From Coniella vitis (taxonomy: Eukaryota; Ascomycota; Sordariomycetes; Diaporthales; Schizoparmaceae), in contig WUJK01000002.1 in NCBI GenBank assembly GCA_011317545.1, forward strand, positions 4,216,001 through 4,280,000: a stretch of DNA of 64,000 bases, given 5' to 3'. A program made the position numbers and the translations under genes. This document shows positions 45,788 through 56,635 of the stretch, piece after piece. Numbering within the stretch: position 1 is the stretch's first letter; every line of letters begins with the position of its first letter. The notes below the pieces were generated by a model that had not been told where the DNA came from, made no database searches, and saw nothing but the letters and a program-made list of their open reading frames with translations.

Positions 45788-47454
45788 TCACAATTCTTGC
45801 AAAAACTTGTCCCTTCCCTCTGCGTCCTTGTTGACGTAGATGCTGACACTGCACTGCCCACAAGGGAACTCTCCAAAGCCATCCTCGCCAATCTCAACCT
45901 CGCGGTCACTCCACCCAAGCACGTCCGTCCACAGCTCCCCGGCGTGCATTTCGCCCACGTGCATTCGCTTAGTAGCAGCTCCAGCGTTGCTCAAAACAGT
46001 GGCACAACCAAATGGTCTGTCCCAGGCGCCGTAGCGGACAAGGCCTAGACAGGTAGGCTCGTCAAAGTACTCTGCTTGCTCGCCGTAGGCGTAGAGTTTC
46101 CGGGCCAGGATAATACGTGGTAGGAAGCCGCCGCACGACGGTGGGAAGGGGTTCTCGCCCTTGATGCCGTAAAGATCACCGTAAAATACGCATGGGTAGC
46201 CAGAGTTGCGAAGGAGGATGAGGGCGTAGGCCAGAGGCTTGAACCAATCTTCTATGGGCGCCTCGAGAGCCTGATACGGCTGCGTATCATGGTTCATGAC
46301 AAGAGTCTGGACAAAAGGCGGGTTAGGTACCGGTATTTCGGGATGCAAGCGGCGTGGAAGTACTTACCACTGCGCACATTGGCGCAGCCTGCACCAGCGT
46401 ATCGTCAAACACCTTTCTCATGTCTGCACTGTCGCCGCGGCTAATCTCGCTAAAGTTGTACACCAGTGGCGCATCAAAGAGGCAGAACTTGCGGCCCATT
46501 CTGTCCAGGTAGTGCTCCATGTCCTGCAGGCTGTCCTTCCAGAATTCGCCCACAACGAACCAACCTTCACCGTAGGTCTGGTCCATGACGGTGATAAACT
46601 CGCGCAGAAAGTCCTCGCTAAAGTGCTTGACGGCGTCGAAGCGGAACCCTTTGAGGGTGATTTGAGACGCCAGCCACTTGCCCCAGTTGAGCACGTCCTC
46701 GGCTACTTCGCGGTGATTGTAGTCGAGATCTGAGCCCATCAGGTAGTCGCTGGGAGATGGCAAGTTAGCTTCAACATCCTAGTATGTCGGATGTAACCTT
46801 GCTTCCTTGCAGAGAAACTCACTAGTTGCCCTTTTCTCCGTCCACGTCACCCGCGTCTGCCCAGTCCTTGGTATCGTCACCCACGATTTTGTAGATGGCG
46901 TTCTTGTTGTTGGCAGCATTGTAGTCAACACCGGAAAAGTGATACCAGTGGTACTGCGTCTGGCTGTACTTGCCCTGTCTTGCAGGAAAGTCATAGCCGA
47001 CCCAGGCGTGGATTTCGTACACATCGCTTGTCCGCTGGGTGCGATCCTCTTGGTCGACCTCGTGTGCCTGGCACTTCTCCTTGCGATCGGCGGCAAACTT
47101 GTGGTTCAGGACGGCGTCCCAGTAGAGGCCAACACCGTGTTCGTTGGCCACCTGGCTCATGCGGACCAGCTCTTCCTTGGTGCCCCATTTGGTGGCCACG
47201 CCGCCCTTTTGGTCAAACTCGCCAATGTCGTACAAGTCGTAGATGTCGTAGCCGTTGCCTTCGGGGGACGAACCCTTGCACCCCGGCGGGATCCAAAGGT
47301 TGTCGATGCCCCATTGCTTGAGCTGTGGAATGTGCTTCTCGAGGCGCACCCAGTGCTTGTGGTCAGCAGGCACATACCACTCAAAAGCCTGCATCATGGT
47401 GTTGTTTTCGGGCGTAGGCGTAGACGCCGGCGCCGGTTGTTGTTCGTCTGCCAT
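45788..47454 (-). CDS. Intracellular alpha-amylase, GH13 family
   Basis: Predicted 510-aa alpha-1,4-glucan hydrolase without a signal peptide, so cytoplasmic; fungal intracellular amylases of this type (GH13_5) are linked to glycogen or cell-wall alpha-glucan metabolism. Minus-strand exons are 47454-46823, 46749-46368 and 46306-45788, with introns of 73 and 61 bp. The four GH13 regions are visible: DAVLNHK; GFRFDAVKH with nucleophile Asp249; VVGEFW with acid/base Glu279; and VMNHDTQP with Asp344. Region IV has Met at the position usually occupied by Asp in DNHD, while the catalytic Asp is kept. The N-terminus (MADEQQPAPASTPTPENNT) is short and disordered. The stop TGA overlaps a GTGAGT-like sequence, so a further small exon is conceivable. 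Confidence 0.92.
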
Positions 47455-49206
47455 GTTGACAGCGCAATCGAGACAGTTTTCTCTGGCCTCGAGAGGTATT
47501 TCTCTGCTGATTGGCGTGGGACAGGCTGTAACGACTCTCAACACTGGCGACGAAGAGACGATATGTAAAGTCTCGGGGGAAAGGCAGACAACAACACAGC
47601 AAGTATCCTCTATTTATGCCATCTACCCTTTCCCAACCTGGCAGCCATTTCCGGTTCTAGAGACCTGACTCTTTGCCCTGAGCAAGCCCCTTTTACGACA
47701 CATGTACATAGTATACGACAGCCACACGGCAATGCGATTTGCTTAGACCAGCCTGGGACAAAATGCTGGCAGTGCCTGGCCTGGACTAGTCGGCTTCACA
47801 CGTTTCGCGGTGCCTGGTCTAGACCACGCTGCTGGCGCCATGGACTCGGTATCCGCCGCGCTTGGGGGTTCTCGCTGCGCGGTCGTTCACGTTGAGAGCA
47901 AGCTTTTGCGAGCCGTGAGTTGGCACAAGTGCCCCGGCTTTGCGGAGCCCTTTGCAGGGCCTAGCGGTCGACGTGGAGGTCTGGGAAACGATGACGTCGC
48001 TTAGCCAAGAGGCAAAGTGGGCCTTGTTTTTCTTTCTTTTTTTGATTCACGAGAAACCCTGAATACAAGGATCTTACATAAGTGTGGCTGCTCAGGGTTC
48101 AGGGTTCAGGGTTAGGGAATGTAAGGCAGTTCGTGCTGGCCTTGTTGAAGATTCCCAACTGGAGAAGGAGCATGGGAGAAGCTGTAGAAGTCGACTAATC
48201 GAGCAAAAGCCCTCGACGTGTTCGCCAAGAGTGCGCAAGACACTGTTCATCTTGGCGCTGCCAGACCTCCTTGGCCTTCCTTTTGCCTTCGTTTCGTCCT
48301 CTCTGGCTCAACTAATAGCAAGCTGGGACAGCAACCCAAGGCTCTGGAGACACGATATGAAGAAGTCTGCTTCACTTTATAGAGCTTCATCGGACCAATA
48401 AGCCATAGCATACCATTCCATGCCATCTGACGCGCATCGCGCCTCTTCATCCCGCGGAATTCCCTCACCGCAGAACGTGACGTTGAATTAGAGCCGTGAC
48501 CCGCTGTCGATCCCCGACCAGCCGCACCTTTTGTTAGCAAAAGCCCGAGACCATTACTCTATCCATCGAGTACTATGTAGTGAGAGTAGCATCACTTGTG
48601 TATCGTGTCGTCTGCCGCTGCCAGCCGAATATTCAATGAGCCACCTTTCTCCAACCGTACAAATACCAACACTACTCTGTACATCAGCATCATTTTTCCA
48701 CTGCAAGTGTCAGTTTGCGAGGCAGGAGGGGACGTGAGACTGCAGCTGCCGCTTGCCGGGGCTGGGTGGTGGTGTGGGCCCCGCCCCTGTTCCCTGCCAC
48801 CCCAGATGGGCAACCCCCAGCCACCCATTCTGTCGTTCTCCAGGCCAACGTGCCTAGTAAATAAATCCTCGACTTGCCTTTGGGTTGCTCTGGCATCGCA
48901 TTGCCGCCCGACTGGGCCATTGCAGGCCATTCACCGTTGTCCACGCGTTGCATCTCCAGCCTCCTCCTTCTGTTTCTACTGCTGCACTGTTGTTTTCTTT
49001 TCCCCAACGGCCCAATCTGACTTCCTTCTTATCCGCCTACCGCCACCGCGTCACCACGAGTGACAAGGAGTCTCGTCAAAATAATTCACTGGACTTGAGT
49101 TGTTTCTCTCTTCTTCTCTTCTCTCGTCTCTTTCAACAATCTTCAGCAATCGCTGCTCGAATCCTTCCTTGCCCCTCATCGCCTACCCAGATCAGCTCCA
49201 AGAATA
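47455..49206. other. Divergent intergenic stretch
   Basis: Divergent promoters of the amylase (-) and the coiled-coil membrane protein (+). It includes 9-mer copies at 47705 and 48571, a short telomere-like run (48092-48117) and a pyrimidine-rich leader before 49207. No gene was recognised. Confidence 0.5.
48092..48117 (+). repeat. Interstitial telomere-like repeat (TTCAGGG)n TTAGGG
   Basis: Successive TCAGGGT units followed by TTAGGG. It resembles the fungal telomere unit TTAGGG but is variant and only about 26 bp long. Confidence 0.6.
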
Positions 49207-52200
49207 ATGGAGGAGCCAACTCACACCGAACAATCTGATCTCTCTGTCGACGAAATAGAGAGCAGTGATATCCCCATTGCACTAGCCCTCGACGATTCAC
49301 ATCCGGCAGAGGACCGCAGTGCGGCTGCAGCCAGCCACCACGCGGATGAAGCCGAGGATCAAGACACAAGTGCCACAGCAGATAAATCACAAGATCTGCC
49401 GCCAAGCCTTCAAGAGGCAGGGCTAACGTCCGACACCGAGATCCATGAAGATTACCAGGACGACCCAGGCAGTCAATTTGGAAATGACAGCGCGCTGGAC
49501 ACATCCGAGCTTAGCTACACCTCAACAGAAGGCGAAGCCCAAGATGACGATGCCTCCTCTGTGAACCAACAACGACGCCATTCACTACGAACAGAAGCCC
49601 TCATTCAGGCGGCCGCTCGCGCAGTCGTATCTATGCGGCATGATGGTGGAGATACCCAGCAGGGCGATGAGGACGACGACGACAGCGCCCACGACTCTCA
49701 CTACTTTGAAGAACATGACAACTCGTCATACAGCCGTCCCGATTCTTCTGCCTCCGACGCTCTCATGTCGCCAACAGCGGAATCCTCTGTCGGAGGCCGC
49801 ACTTACAGTAGCTCACGCCAGGGCATGGAGGACGATCTGTTTAGTGTACGGAGTCCTCTCAGCTCTCGCGGTTCAGCCTACGACCGCTGTGATGACGATG
49901 CGTATGAGAATATGACCGAAAAGGGCAGCGACTCTCCCCAGGTGCGATCGCGTGTCGCATCGGGAGTGTCTGTCTCTGGAGCCTCAGTCATGTCCGAATT
50001 CTCGCGACTCTCTCGATACGAGAAGGAAGAGTTCGTGCCGACATCCCGCGGCAACCGACCAGCTTTCCGGAGCCCATCCGCAGTCCGGGCTCTGCAAATG
50101 TCTTCGTCAGCGCCGTCCGTTACCTCTGCAAGCTCGCGAACACCCAAGGTCCCGAACGGCTTCCCAACAGTCTCGAGAATTGGCAGCCCAACTGCTATTT
50201 CCCAAACCCCTGGCAAAGGTCGAACAACACCATCCCGCTTTAGAAAAGAGGAGGCGCCGCTGGTTCTGCTTCACGTTACTTTGTTGCCACTGCGATGGGC
50301 ATATGGAGATGTCCTAGATCATTTCGAGGCGAGAAAATCTGCCCCGGATTGCTTTTCCAGCGAGGGCATGAAGAACCTTCGTGCTGCTTGGCGACAGGTG
50401 CAAGACCGTCTCGGAGATACCGTCCTGGAACGGGGCATCCTCTTGCCTCACCCACAAGGTGACTACGAAGTCTTGGAGGAGCGTCTATTGGAGGCCCTTG
50501 AGCTACCTCTCCGGCGGCGAGCTAGAATCCTCGAGTGTGGACATTATCTCGGTCCTTCAAACAACACTTCGGCTAGTGACGATGGCGGGTCGGAATACGA
50601 ATACATGAGCGACGAAGAGGGATCCGACAATGGCGTCAAGGAAGAAAAGAAGCACTGGTGCACGACCTGCAAGGGCGACATCAGATACGAGGAGCTAGGA
50701 TCAGAGAGGATTTTCCGCATCAAAGTCTATGCAAGCAATGGGCTTATGAGTCCCGGTGCCTGGGAGGCCTGCTGGAAGGAAATGGAGCGCGTCGATATTG
50801 AGGTGGAGCCGATTGTAGACAGGGACGTGCAGGGCGACATTGGCACTTTGTCATCCGTGTTGGATGCAGAGCAACAGCAGCGCTTGGAGGCAGAGCAGAA
50901 CCAGCAGCTTGAAGATGAGCAACGCATGCAATTGGAGGTTGAACAACGTCTCTCTCTGGAACAAGAGCGACAGGAACTCGAGGCGCAGCGTCAAAAGTTC
51001 GAGGAAGAACGGCGCCAATCCCTACAGGAGACAGAGCGAAGACTGGAGGAAGAACGTCGCAAGCTGGAGGAAGAGCAGCGTCAGCGGCTCGAAGAGGAAC
51101 GACGCCAAAAGTTTGAAGAAGACCGGCGATTGCTTGAAGCCCAGCGCCAGCAGTTTGAAGAGCAACGTATTGAGCTTGAGGAGCAGCGCAAGCTCATTGA
51201 AGAAGAGCAGCGTCAGCACCTGGAAGAATCTCGGCGCCGAGAGCTTGAAGATGAGCACCAGATTCTCGATGAACAGCGACAAGAGCTAGAAGAAGCTAGA
51301 CAAAAGTTTGAAGAGGAACAGAGACAACAAATGACGTCTCCCCGACCGACTTCGCGCACATCGTACGTCGAGGATGATGTTACTTCGCGATCGCGCGATG
51401 GCGTCATGTCCACAGAGCTAGGTCCACGCCGAAGGGATACTGAGCGTCTACGGGAAATTTACGGCAACAATGCCTCTTCATCGGACAGCTTTCCCAACCC
51501 ATCCTCCCCTTCTATTCACATCCACGTCGACTCGAAGCGAGAGGACCAGAGTTCGCGTCAGCTTACCTTGGCCGCACCCCGAGAAAGCGACATTCGTAAC
51601 GAGCCGGTACAAGAAGCTCGGCGATCTGAATCATATGCCCCTCCTCCTCCTCCTCCTTTGTCTCCTCTGCCTCCTGCTCAAGCTTATCACCCACCGGAAC
51701 CTCCGCGCAGGTCTCTGGATGCAGCTTCATTGCCCGAACTTCTGGGAGAGACAATTAGAGTGCTCCTCCAAGATCCCAAGAACGTGGCTATTGCCGTGCT
51801 TGTTGTAGCGCTTGCTATGCTGGCAGGAGGGTACGGAGTGGGACAACAGCGTGCAGGAGATGTCTACGCGCCGCAACCGCGGTACCAATCTCAGCAAATG
51901 GAGGCTCGTGAGCCTGCCGCACAAATCTACTTGAACACACCTCCGGCAGTGCAGCAGGTCCAGTCACAATGGTCTGCGCCCCCTCCAGTAGTTGAGACAG
52001 TCTACAAGACTGTTACTGCTGAGCCTGCTCACACGTCGACGGTGACGCGGGATGTGGAAGTTGTATACCAGACTGTAACCAAGCACGCGCCGCAAGAGAC
52101 TCCCAGTCGTCTGGTCGAGACCATCTACAGTACTGTCACGGAGTCCTTGGCCATGCCGCCAGTCCAATACGAAGAAAGTGAGTCACCATCACCACAAGCT

Positions 52201-52743
52201 ACGAGCGTGGACCCCAGCGTTGCTTCGTTCGATTCTCTGGACGCCGGAAGCGGTGGTGTGGTTCTTGACCCTATTCCGGCGCCCCCTTTTACCCCTACTG
52301 GGTTTGACATTTTTGCCTGTCCGATGTTGTCATTTGTGCCTGGAGTCCATTCTGACGAGGAAAACCTCAAGATCGACACCCTTGATGGGACTGAGCTTGA
52401 AGTGAATTTGCAGGAACTTGCCGCAGCAGATATTTTAGATTCAACGGTGGATCAAGAGGTCGGTCAGGACGAGCCTTTCCCTCTGTCCAAAGTGAGCGAT
52501 GCCAATCAGGAAATTGCAGCCGAGCTATTGCTCCAGGAGTCGGTACCGCATGTTGCATTCCCTAAAGCGGAGGATATTGCAACGGAGGTTCTGAAGGAAG
52601 GAATCCGAGCGATTGAAGAAGTTGAAATTATTCTGAAGGAGCAAGGGACCCGAGACGACGACCTTGGCTGGTTCCTAGGACCGTACGTGGATATATGCAG
52701 GCCGATGAAGTCGAAGAGAAAAGGACTGGAGGCATCCAATTGA
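49207..52743 (+). CDS. Large acidic coiled-coil, single-pass membrane protein, function unknown
   Basis: Intron-less 1178-aa protein. Order of parts: acidic Ser-rich N-terminus (1-340); a folded conserved block near 350-550 containing LLHVTLLPLRWAYGDVL, LERGILLPHPQGDYEVLEERLLEALE, a CTTC pair (HWCTTCKGDI) and YASNGLMSPGAWEACWKEMERVDIE; a long Glu/Gln/Arg coiled coil at about 554-708; a Pro-rich stretch; a hydrophobic helix at 859-880 (NVAIAVLVVALAMLAGGYG); then three repeats of the type VE-x-VY-x-TVT at 929, 950 and 970. From memory, proteins with this central block are often auto-labelled pathway-specific nitrogen regulator in fungi; I see no DNA-binding domain and do not endorse that. A membrane-tethered scaffold is my inference. 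Confidence 0.8.
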   Translation: MEEPTHTEQSDLSVDEIESSDIPIALALDDSHPAEDRSAAAASHHADEAEDQDTSATADKSQDLPPSLQEAGLTSDTEIHEDYQDDPGSQFGNDSALDTSELSYTSTEGEAQDDDASSVNQQRRHSLRTEALIQAAARAVVSMRHDGGDTQQGDEDDDDSAHDSHYFEEHDNSSYSRPDSSASDALMSPTAESSVGGRTYSSSRQGMEDDLFSVRSPLSSRGSAYDRCDDDAYENMTEKGSDSPQVRSRVASGVSVSGASVMSEFSRLSRYEKEEFVPTSRGNRPAFRSPSAVRALQMSSSAPSVTSASSRTPKVPNGFPTVSRIGSPTAISQTPGKGRTTPSRFRKEEAPLVLLHVTLLPLRWAYGDVLDHFEARKSAPDCFSSEGMKNLRAAWRQVQDRLGDTVLERGILLPHPQGDYEVLEERLLEALELPLRRRARILECGHYLGPSNNTSASDDGGSEYEYMSDEEGSDNGVKEEKKHWCTTCKGDIRYEELGSERIFRIKVYASNGLMSPGAWEACWKEMERVDIEVEPIVDRDVQGDIGTLSSVLDAEQQQRLEAEQNQQLEDEQRMQLEVEQRLSLEQERQELEAQRQKFEEERRQSLQETERRLEEERRKLEEEQRQRLEEERRQKFEEDRRLLEAQRQQFEEQRIELEEQRKLIEEEQRQHLEESRRRELEDEHQILDEQRQELEEARQKFEEEQRQQMTSPRPTSRTSYVEDDVTSRSRDGVMSTELGPRRRDTERLREIYGNNASSSDSFPNPSSPSIHIHVDSKREDQSSRQLTLAAPRESDIRNEPVQEARRSESYAPPPPPPLSPLPPAQAYHPPEPPRRSLDAASLPELLGETIRVLLQDPKNVAIAVLVVALAMLAGGYGVGQQRAGDVYAPQPRYQSQQMEAREPAAQIYLNTPPAVQQVQSQWSAPPPVVETVYKTVTAEPAHTSTVTRDVEVVYQTVTKHAPQETPSRLVETIYSTVTESLAMPPVQYEESESPSPQATSVDPSVASFDSLDAGSGGVVLDPIPAPPFTPTGFDIFACPMLSFVPGVHSDEENLKIDTLDGTELEVNLQELAAADILDSTVDQEVGQDEPFPLSKVSDANQEIAAELLLQESVPHVAFPKAEDIATEVLKEGIRAIEEVEIILKEQGTRDDDLGWFLGPYVDICRPMKSKRKGLEASN

Positions 52744-53248
52744 GCGAGCGTTGTGAACGATTGTGTCTTTGGCAAGAGCTGTATATGGTGAAGCTCGTTG
52801 TTTACGGATGGCACATGGCATATAATGGATAGCATAGCATGGTTGTTCAAGGCGTTTTCTTTTTCCCTCGCGTATCAGATCTGTGGATTATTTATGGAGT
52901 AGAGTATTACCATCCAGAAGCTGTTTGGGCGTTATATGCGGATTCGAGCACATCACTAGTGCAAAGCATTCCATTTGCACGCCGTGCCATGTCCCTCCGT
53001 GAATGAACTCGATGAGAATAGACACCAACGGCAATTGTGAAGCCCAGGGCATGGTAGGTAAGGACGTACTTGTGCAAACATCAAATCTAATTAGACAACG
53101 CCCGACAAGAGATGCCGCTTTCATAGAATAAACCAATAATGCTCTCCCTCTTTCATACAAGCTTTTTCTACCATTCACTTTCATAACACGATATCTGAAA
53201 TTTCCATGGTCTTTTTTACCCTTCTCGCTTTTTTACCCCTCTCGTCTC
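52744..53248. other. Converging 3' flanks
   Basis: 505 bp between the coiled-coil protein (+) and chorismate synthase (-). No gene was seen. Confidence 0.5.
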
Positions 53249-54591
53249 TCAAGCGGCTTGGCCGTTGCCACCTTGATTCAAAGGCGGCAGCAGGCTCCTC
53301 GCGGTACTCCTCGCCTGCTGCGCAAGCACAGCATCCATAACCACCAACGCCGCCATGGCTTCAACAATCGGTACGGCACGGGGCACGACACAAGGGTCGT
53401 GGCGGCCCTTGGCAGCCAGCACACCCTCGCTCGACCCATCGTAGGTCGCCGTCGTCTGCTCCTGGCCTATGGTAGCAGCGGGCTTGAATCCCACGCGGAA
53501 GTAGATGGGGGCGCCGTTGGAAATACCGCCCTGGATGCCGCCGCTAAAGTTTGTCTTGGTGGTGAGCTTGGGGCGGGGGATGCCCGCGCGGTCGGCGCCT
53601 GTTTGTAGCTCCTCGAGCTTTTGCGCCGTCTCGGCCGCGATGAAGGGGTCGTTGTGGATGGAACCTGGAATCTCGCACCCGCCAAAACCAGAACCGATTT
53701 CGAAGCCCTTGGTGGCGGGGATGCTCAGCATGGCGTGGGCAAGCATGGCCTCGAGCTTGTCGAAACAAGGCTCGCCCAGTCCCGAGGGCGCATTCTTGAT
53801 GACACATGTGACGGTTCCGCCAATGCTGTCCGCCCTGTCGCGGAAGTCGGCAATGTACGCCTCCATCTTGCGGGATGCTTCCTCGTCTGGGCACCGCACG
53901 GGCAGGAACTCGTCCACCGTCTTGCGGTCAATTGTCTGCAGCAGCTGGAGGTAGGCTGGGTTGGTGCTTGGCGAAGGGTGTTCCGCCGTGGGGGGGAACA
54001 AGTGGACGCCTCCGACAGAGGAAACAAAGGCGGTGATTTCCACGCCGTAGGCGAGACGGAGGTATTTCTCGGCAATGGCACCTGCAGCCACACGGCCAAT
54101 TGTCTCGCGAGCGGAACTGCGGCCGCCGCCTGAGGAGGCCTTGACGCCGTACTTTTCGAGGTAGGTCCAGTCTGCGTGCGAGGGGCGCGGGTACAGGTCC
54201 ATGGTGGAGTTGCCGTAGTCCTTGGGCCGCTGGTCTTCGTTCATGACGAGCATGCCGATGGGCGTGCCGAGCGTGACGCCGAATTCGGTGCCGGACTGGA
54301 TGGCGACACGGTCTTTTTCGTTGCGTGGGGTGGTGATGGCGGATTGGCCTGGGCGGCGGCGCGTCATTTGCGGCTGGATGTCGGCTTCAGTCAGAGCCAT
54401 GCCTGGTGGGCAGCCGTCGACGATGCAGCCGACGGAGCGGCAGTGGGATTCGCCATAGCTGTTGTGGGAATTGTCAGTCGGGAAGGGATGGTGCAGACGA
54501 GGAGGGAAAGGAGGAGAGGAGACTCGGGATGGGCAAGGAAAACGAGAGCAACGTACGTGGTCACGCGAAAGTACTCGCCAAACGTTGACAT
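53249..54591 (-). CDS. ARO2: Chorismate synthase
   Basis: Predicted 414-aa enzyme that converts 5-enolpyruvylshikimate-3-phosphate to chorismate, the last shared step of aromatic amino-acid synthesis; it needs reduced FMN. Minus-strand exons are 54591-54557 (35 nt, MSTFGEYFRVT) and 54458-53249. The 98-bp intron has GTACGT and ACAG ends and splits the Thr codon before YGESHCRSVGCIVDG. Conserved signatures are RPSHADWTYLEKYG, GGGRSSARETIGRVAAGAIAEK, GFGGCEIPGSIHND, NFSGGIQGGISNG and KGRHDPCVVPRAVPIVEAM. Length and sequence match fungal enzymes closely. Fungal chorismate synthases are usually bifunctional with an NADPH-dependent flavin reductase activity, which cannot be confirmed here. Confidence 0.96.
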
Positions 54592-56635
54592 GATGGGCGG
54601 CGACTGGTGAACCAGTAGAAATTGACCAAATAAAAGGGGGTGTGGAAGAGACAGGACACAGAATAAGACAGCAGTTGGCAATCCGACAACTTCGCTGTGG
54701 ACTGACTGATGAGAAATGGGCTGACGATGCAATTGGCGTGAGGCTGACACGGGCGATATTCGGCCGGGGAAATTTCTCGTAGCCTTGGGGGATCGAGTCA
54801 TCGGCTCTTATCGATAAGACCATGATTTTGGGTGCCAAAGGGTACGAAGGCACATGGGCGTTGTACCCCACCATCTCACGGTACCCCGCAACCGGAGTTG
54901 CAAGCCTGGATGGTACCATGGTACACGGTACGTACCTCAAGACGTGGGGGCCGTACTGCAACGTCCTGCGGTTCAGTCTCGCCATTTCTGCCCGCCTCCT
55001 ACACGCAAAGCATTTAGGGTTCGCCTCCCTTGGGCATGCCAGGCTGATTTCATCTTCCAAGTGTGATCTTCCAGCCCTCTTGCCGACTCACAGAAACCAG
55101 CCGCTCACATATATACATATTTTCCACCTTGTCGTCTTGCATGTGCGCGGCATGGCCTGAGTTTCTGTATCATTGAACCGTCTGAATCCAAGCGGCTTCT
55201 CAGATCACTATGAGATACGGGAATACGGAGCTCGGTCTGATGTCTGCCCTTTGCGCCCCGTGTTGCTGCGTATGTGCCCGCTGATCTAAAGCAAGCACCG
55301 AGAGTGCACGAGCGACAGCACAAGATCTGCACAGGGAACGCAAAAGGGCACAGTGGAGTGCACCGGGGTCACGTACGACATTGAGGAGCACCGACAGGTT
55401 GATCAGCCGTTCCACTCAGGTGCAACCTTCTGGCCATACAGTTCTCACGGGAGCATGCCAAGGCCTGACAGCCAGACAATGGCAACAAAGTGTCGTTTTG
55501 AGGTGTGGCTCAAGGTTGGCGACTGGAGATTGGCGGTTGAGGGCTGAGGGCTGGGACAATGCGGGAGCAAGCTCGGAACTACTCTATCAGCGCGTAGATG
55601 AACATCGTCGTTCGTGATGGGATGGTCGTCCATCAGGTCTCGCAGCGAGGTTAGCATTGTAATGCTCATGTGCCTCGACCAAGGAAGGTATGATGGTGTA
55701 TTAAGATGAGACTGTGTACGCCTAGAAAGATTTGGACAGAATTGTACATTTGGTGACAAAGCTGGCAGCGTATGTAAGCATGGCGACTACTCAGCATACC
55801 ACTGGGATGGCTCAGTCCGCCGTTCAAAAACGAGGAATCGTGTGATTTCTGTTGGGTCACACATCAAATGACAAATGCACAAACAGCAGTCAGCTTGAGG
55901 ACAGCTTGGGTAAGAGGCTGGATCAACGGTCCGTGGTCTTGGTGGCTAGGATCACACAGTCAGTGGTCCTGGCTGTTTTTCCATGCTTCCGCGGCCCGCT
56001 TTCGTCCCGCTCTGTACGTCTGCCATCCAAGAGGTTAATCATATTAACAGAAACAACGTCACCGTCGAAGCAAGTCTTAGTGAAGCGGTTGTCCATCAAT
56101 TGATCATGAAGCTTTGAGATGCAGCATTATGGAGAATTTTGCAGGCCATCACAAGACCAAGCTGACCGTCCACGCCGCGCGCCGTCTACCGCCTCCTTAG
56201 CTCAAATAGAGTGAATTTTGAGCTCTAGTAAGTCAGCAAGACCGAATCTCTACAGGCGAGCTTATGGTATAAACTATGCCGGCAAGCTGCAGTTGCAAGT
56301 GTCAATGATAAGTCTGGATGGTACTGATACAAGAAGGGACAGCCAGAGTCAAACAATATCACGTTGGATTACCATAATTGGCGTGGTAGTAGAAATGCTG
56401 TCAAGACGTTTCGAGTCTTGGTTGACTTGCAAACAGTTGAAGCATATAATCGACGCTCTAGCAACTCCAAATCAACCAGAGCTTATACGAGACCCACAAA
56501 GTTGTCCTATTATAAGAGTCAAGGTCACATCTGGTTGTGCTATAGTAATAGATCGGGAAGATAGAAGCCAGTCAGCAAACATTCAGCTAGTAATGCGTAT
56601 CCACTGCTTAGGATGATTGCAAACAGAACGAAGGT
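54592..56635. other. Intergenic stretch, partly decayed
   Basis: Promoter of chorismate synthase, then sequence without a recognisable gene. Frames at 56218-56616 are broken and may be debris from the same decayed region as the helicase fragment that follows. Confidence 0.45.

Noticed and set aside
46807..47568. 253-codon + frame over the amylase gene
   Set aside because: Antisense shadow of exon 1 of a clear GH13 enzyme.
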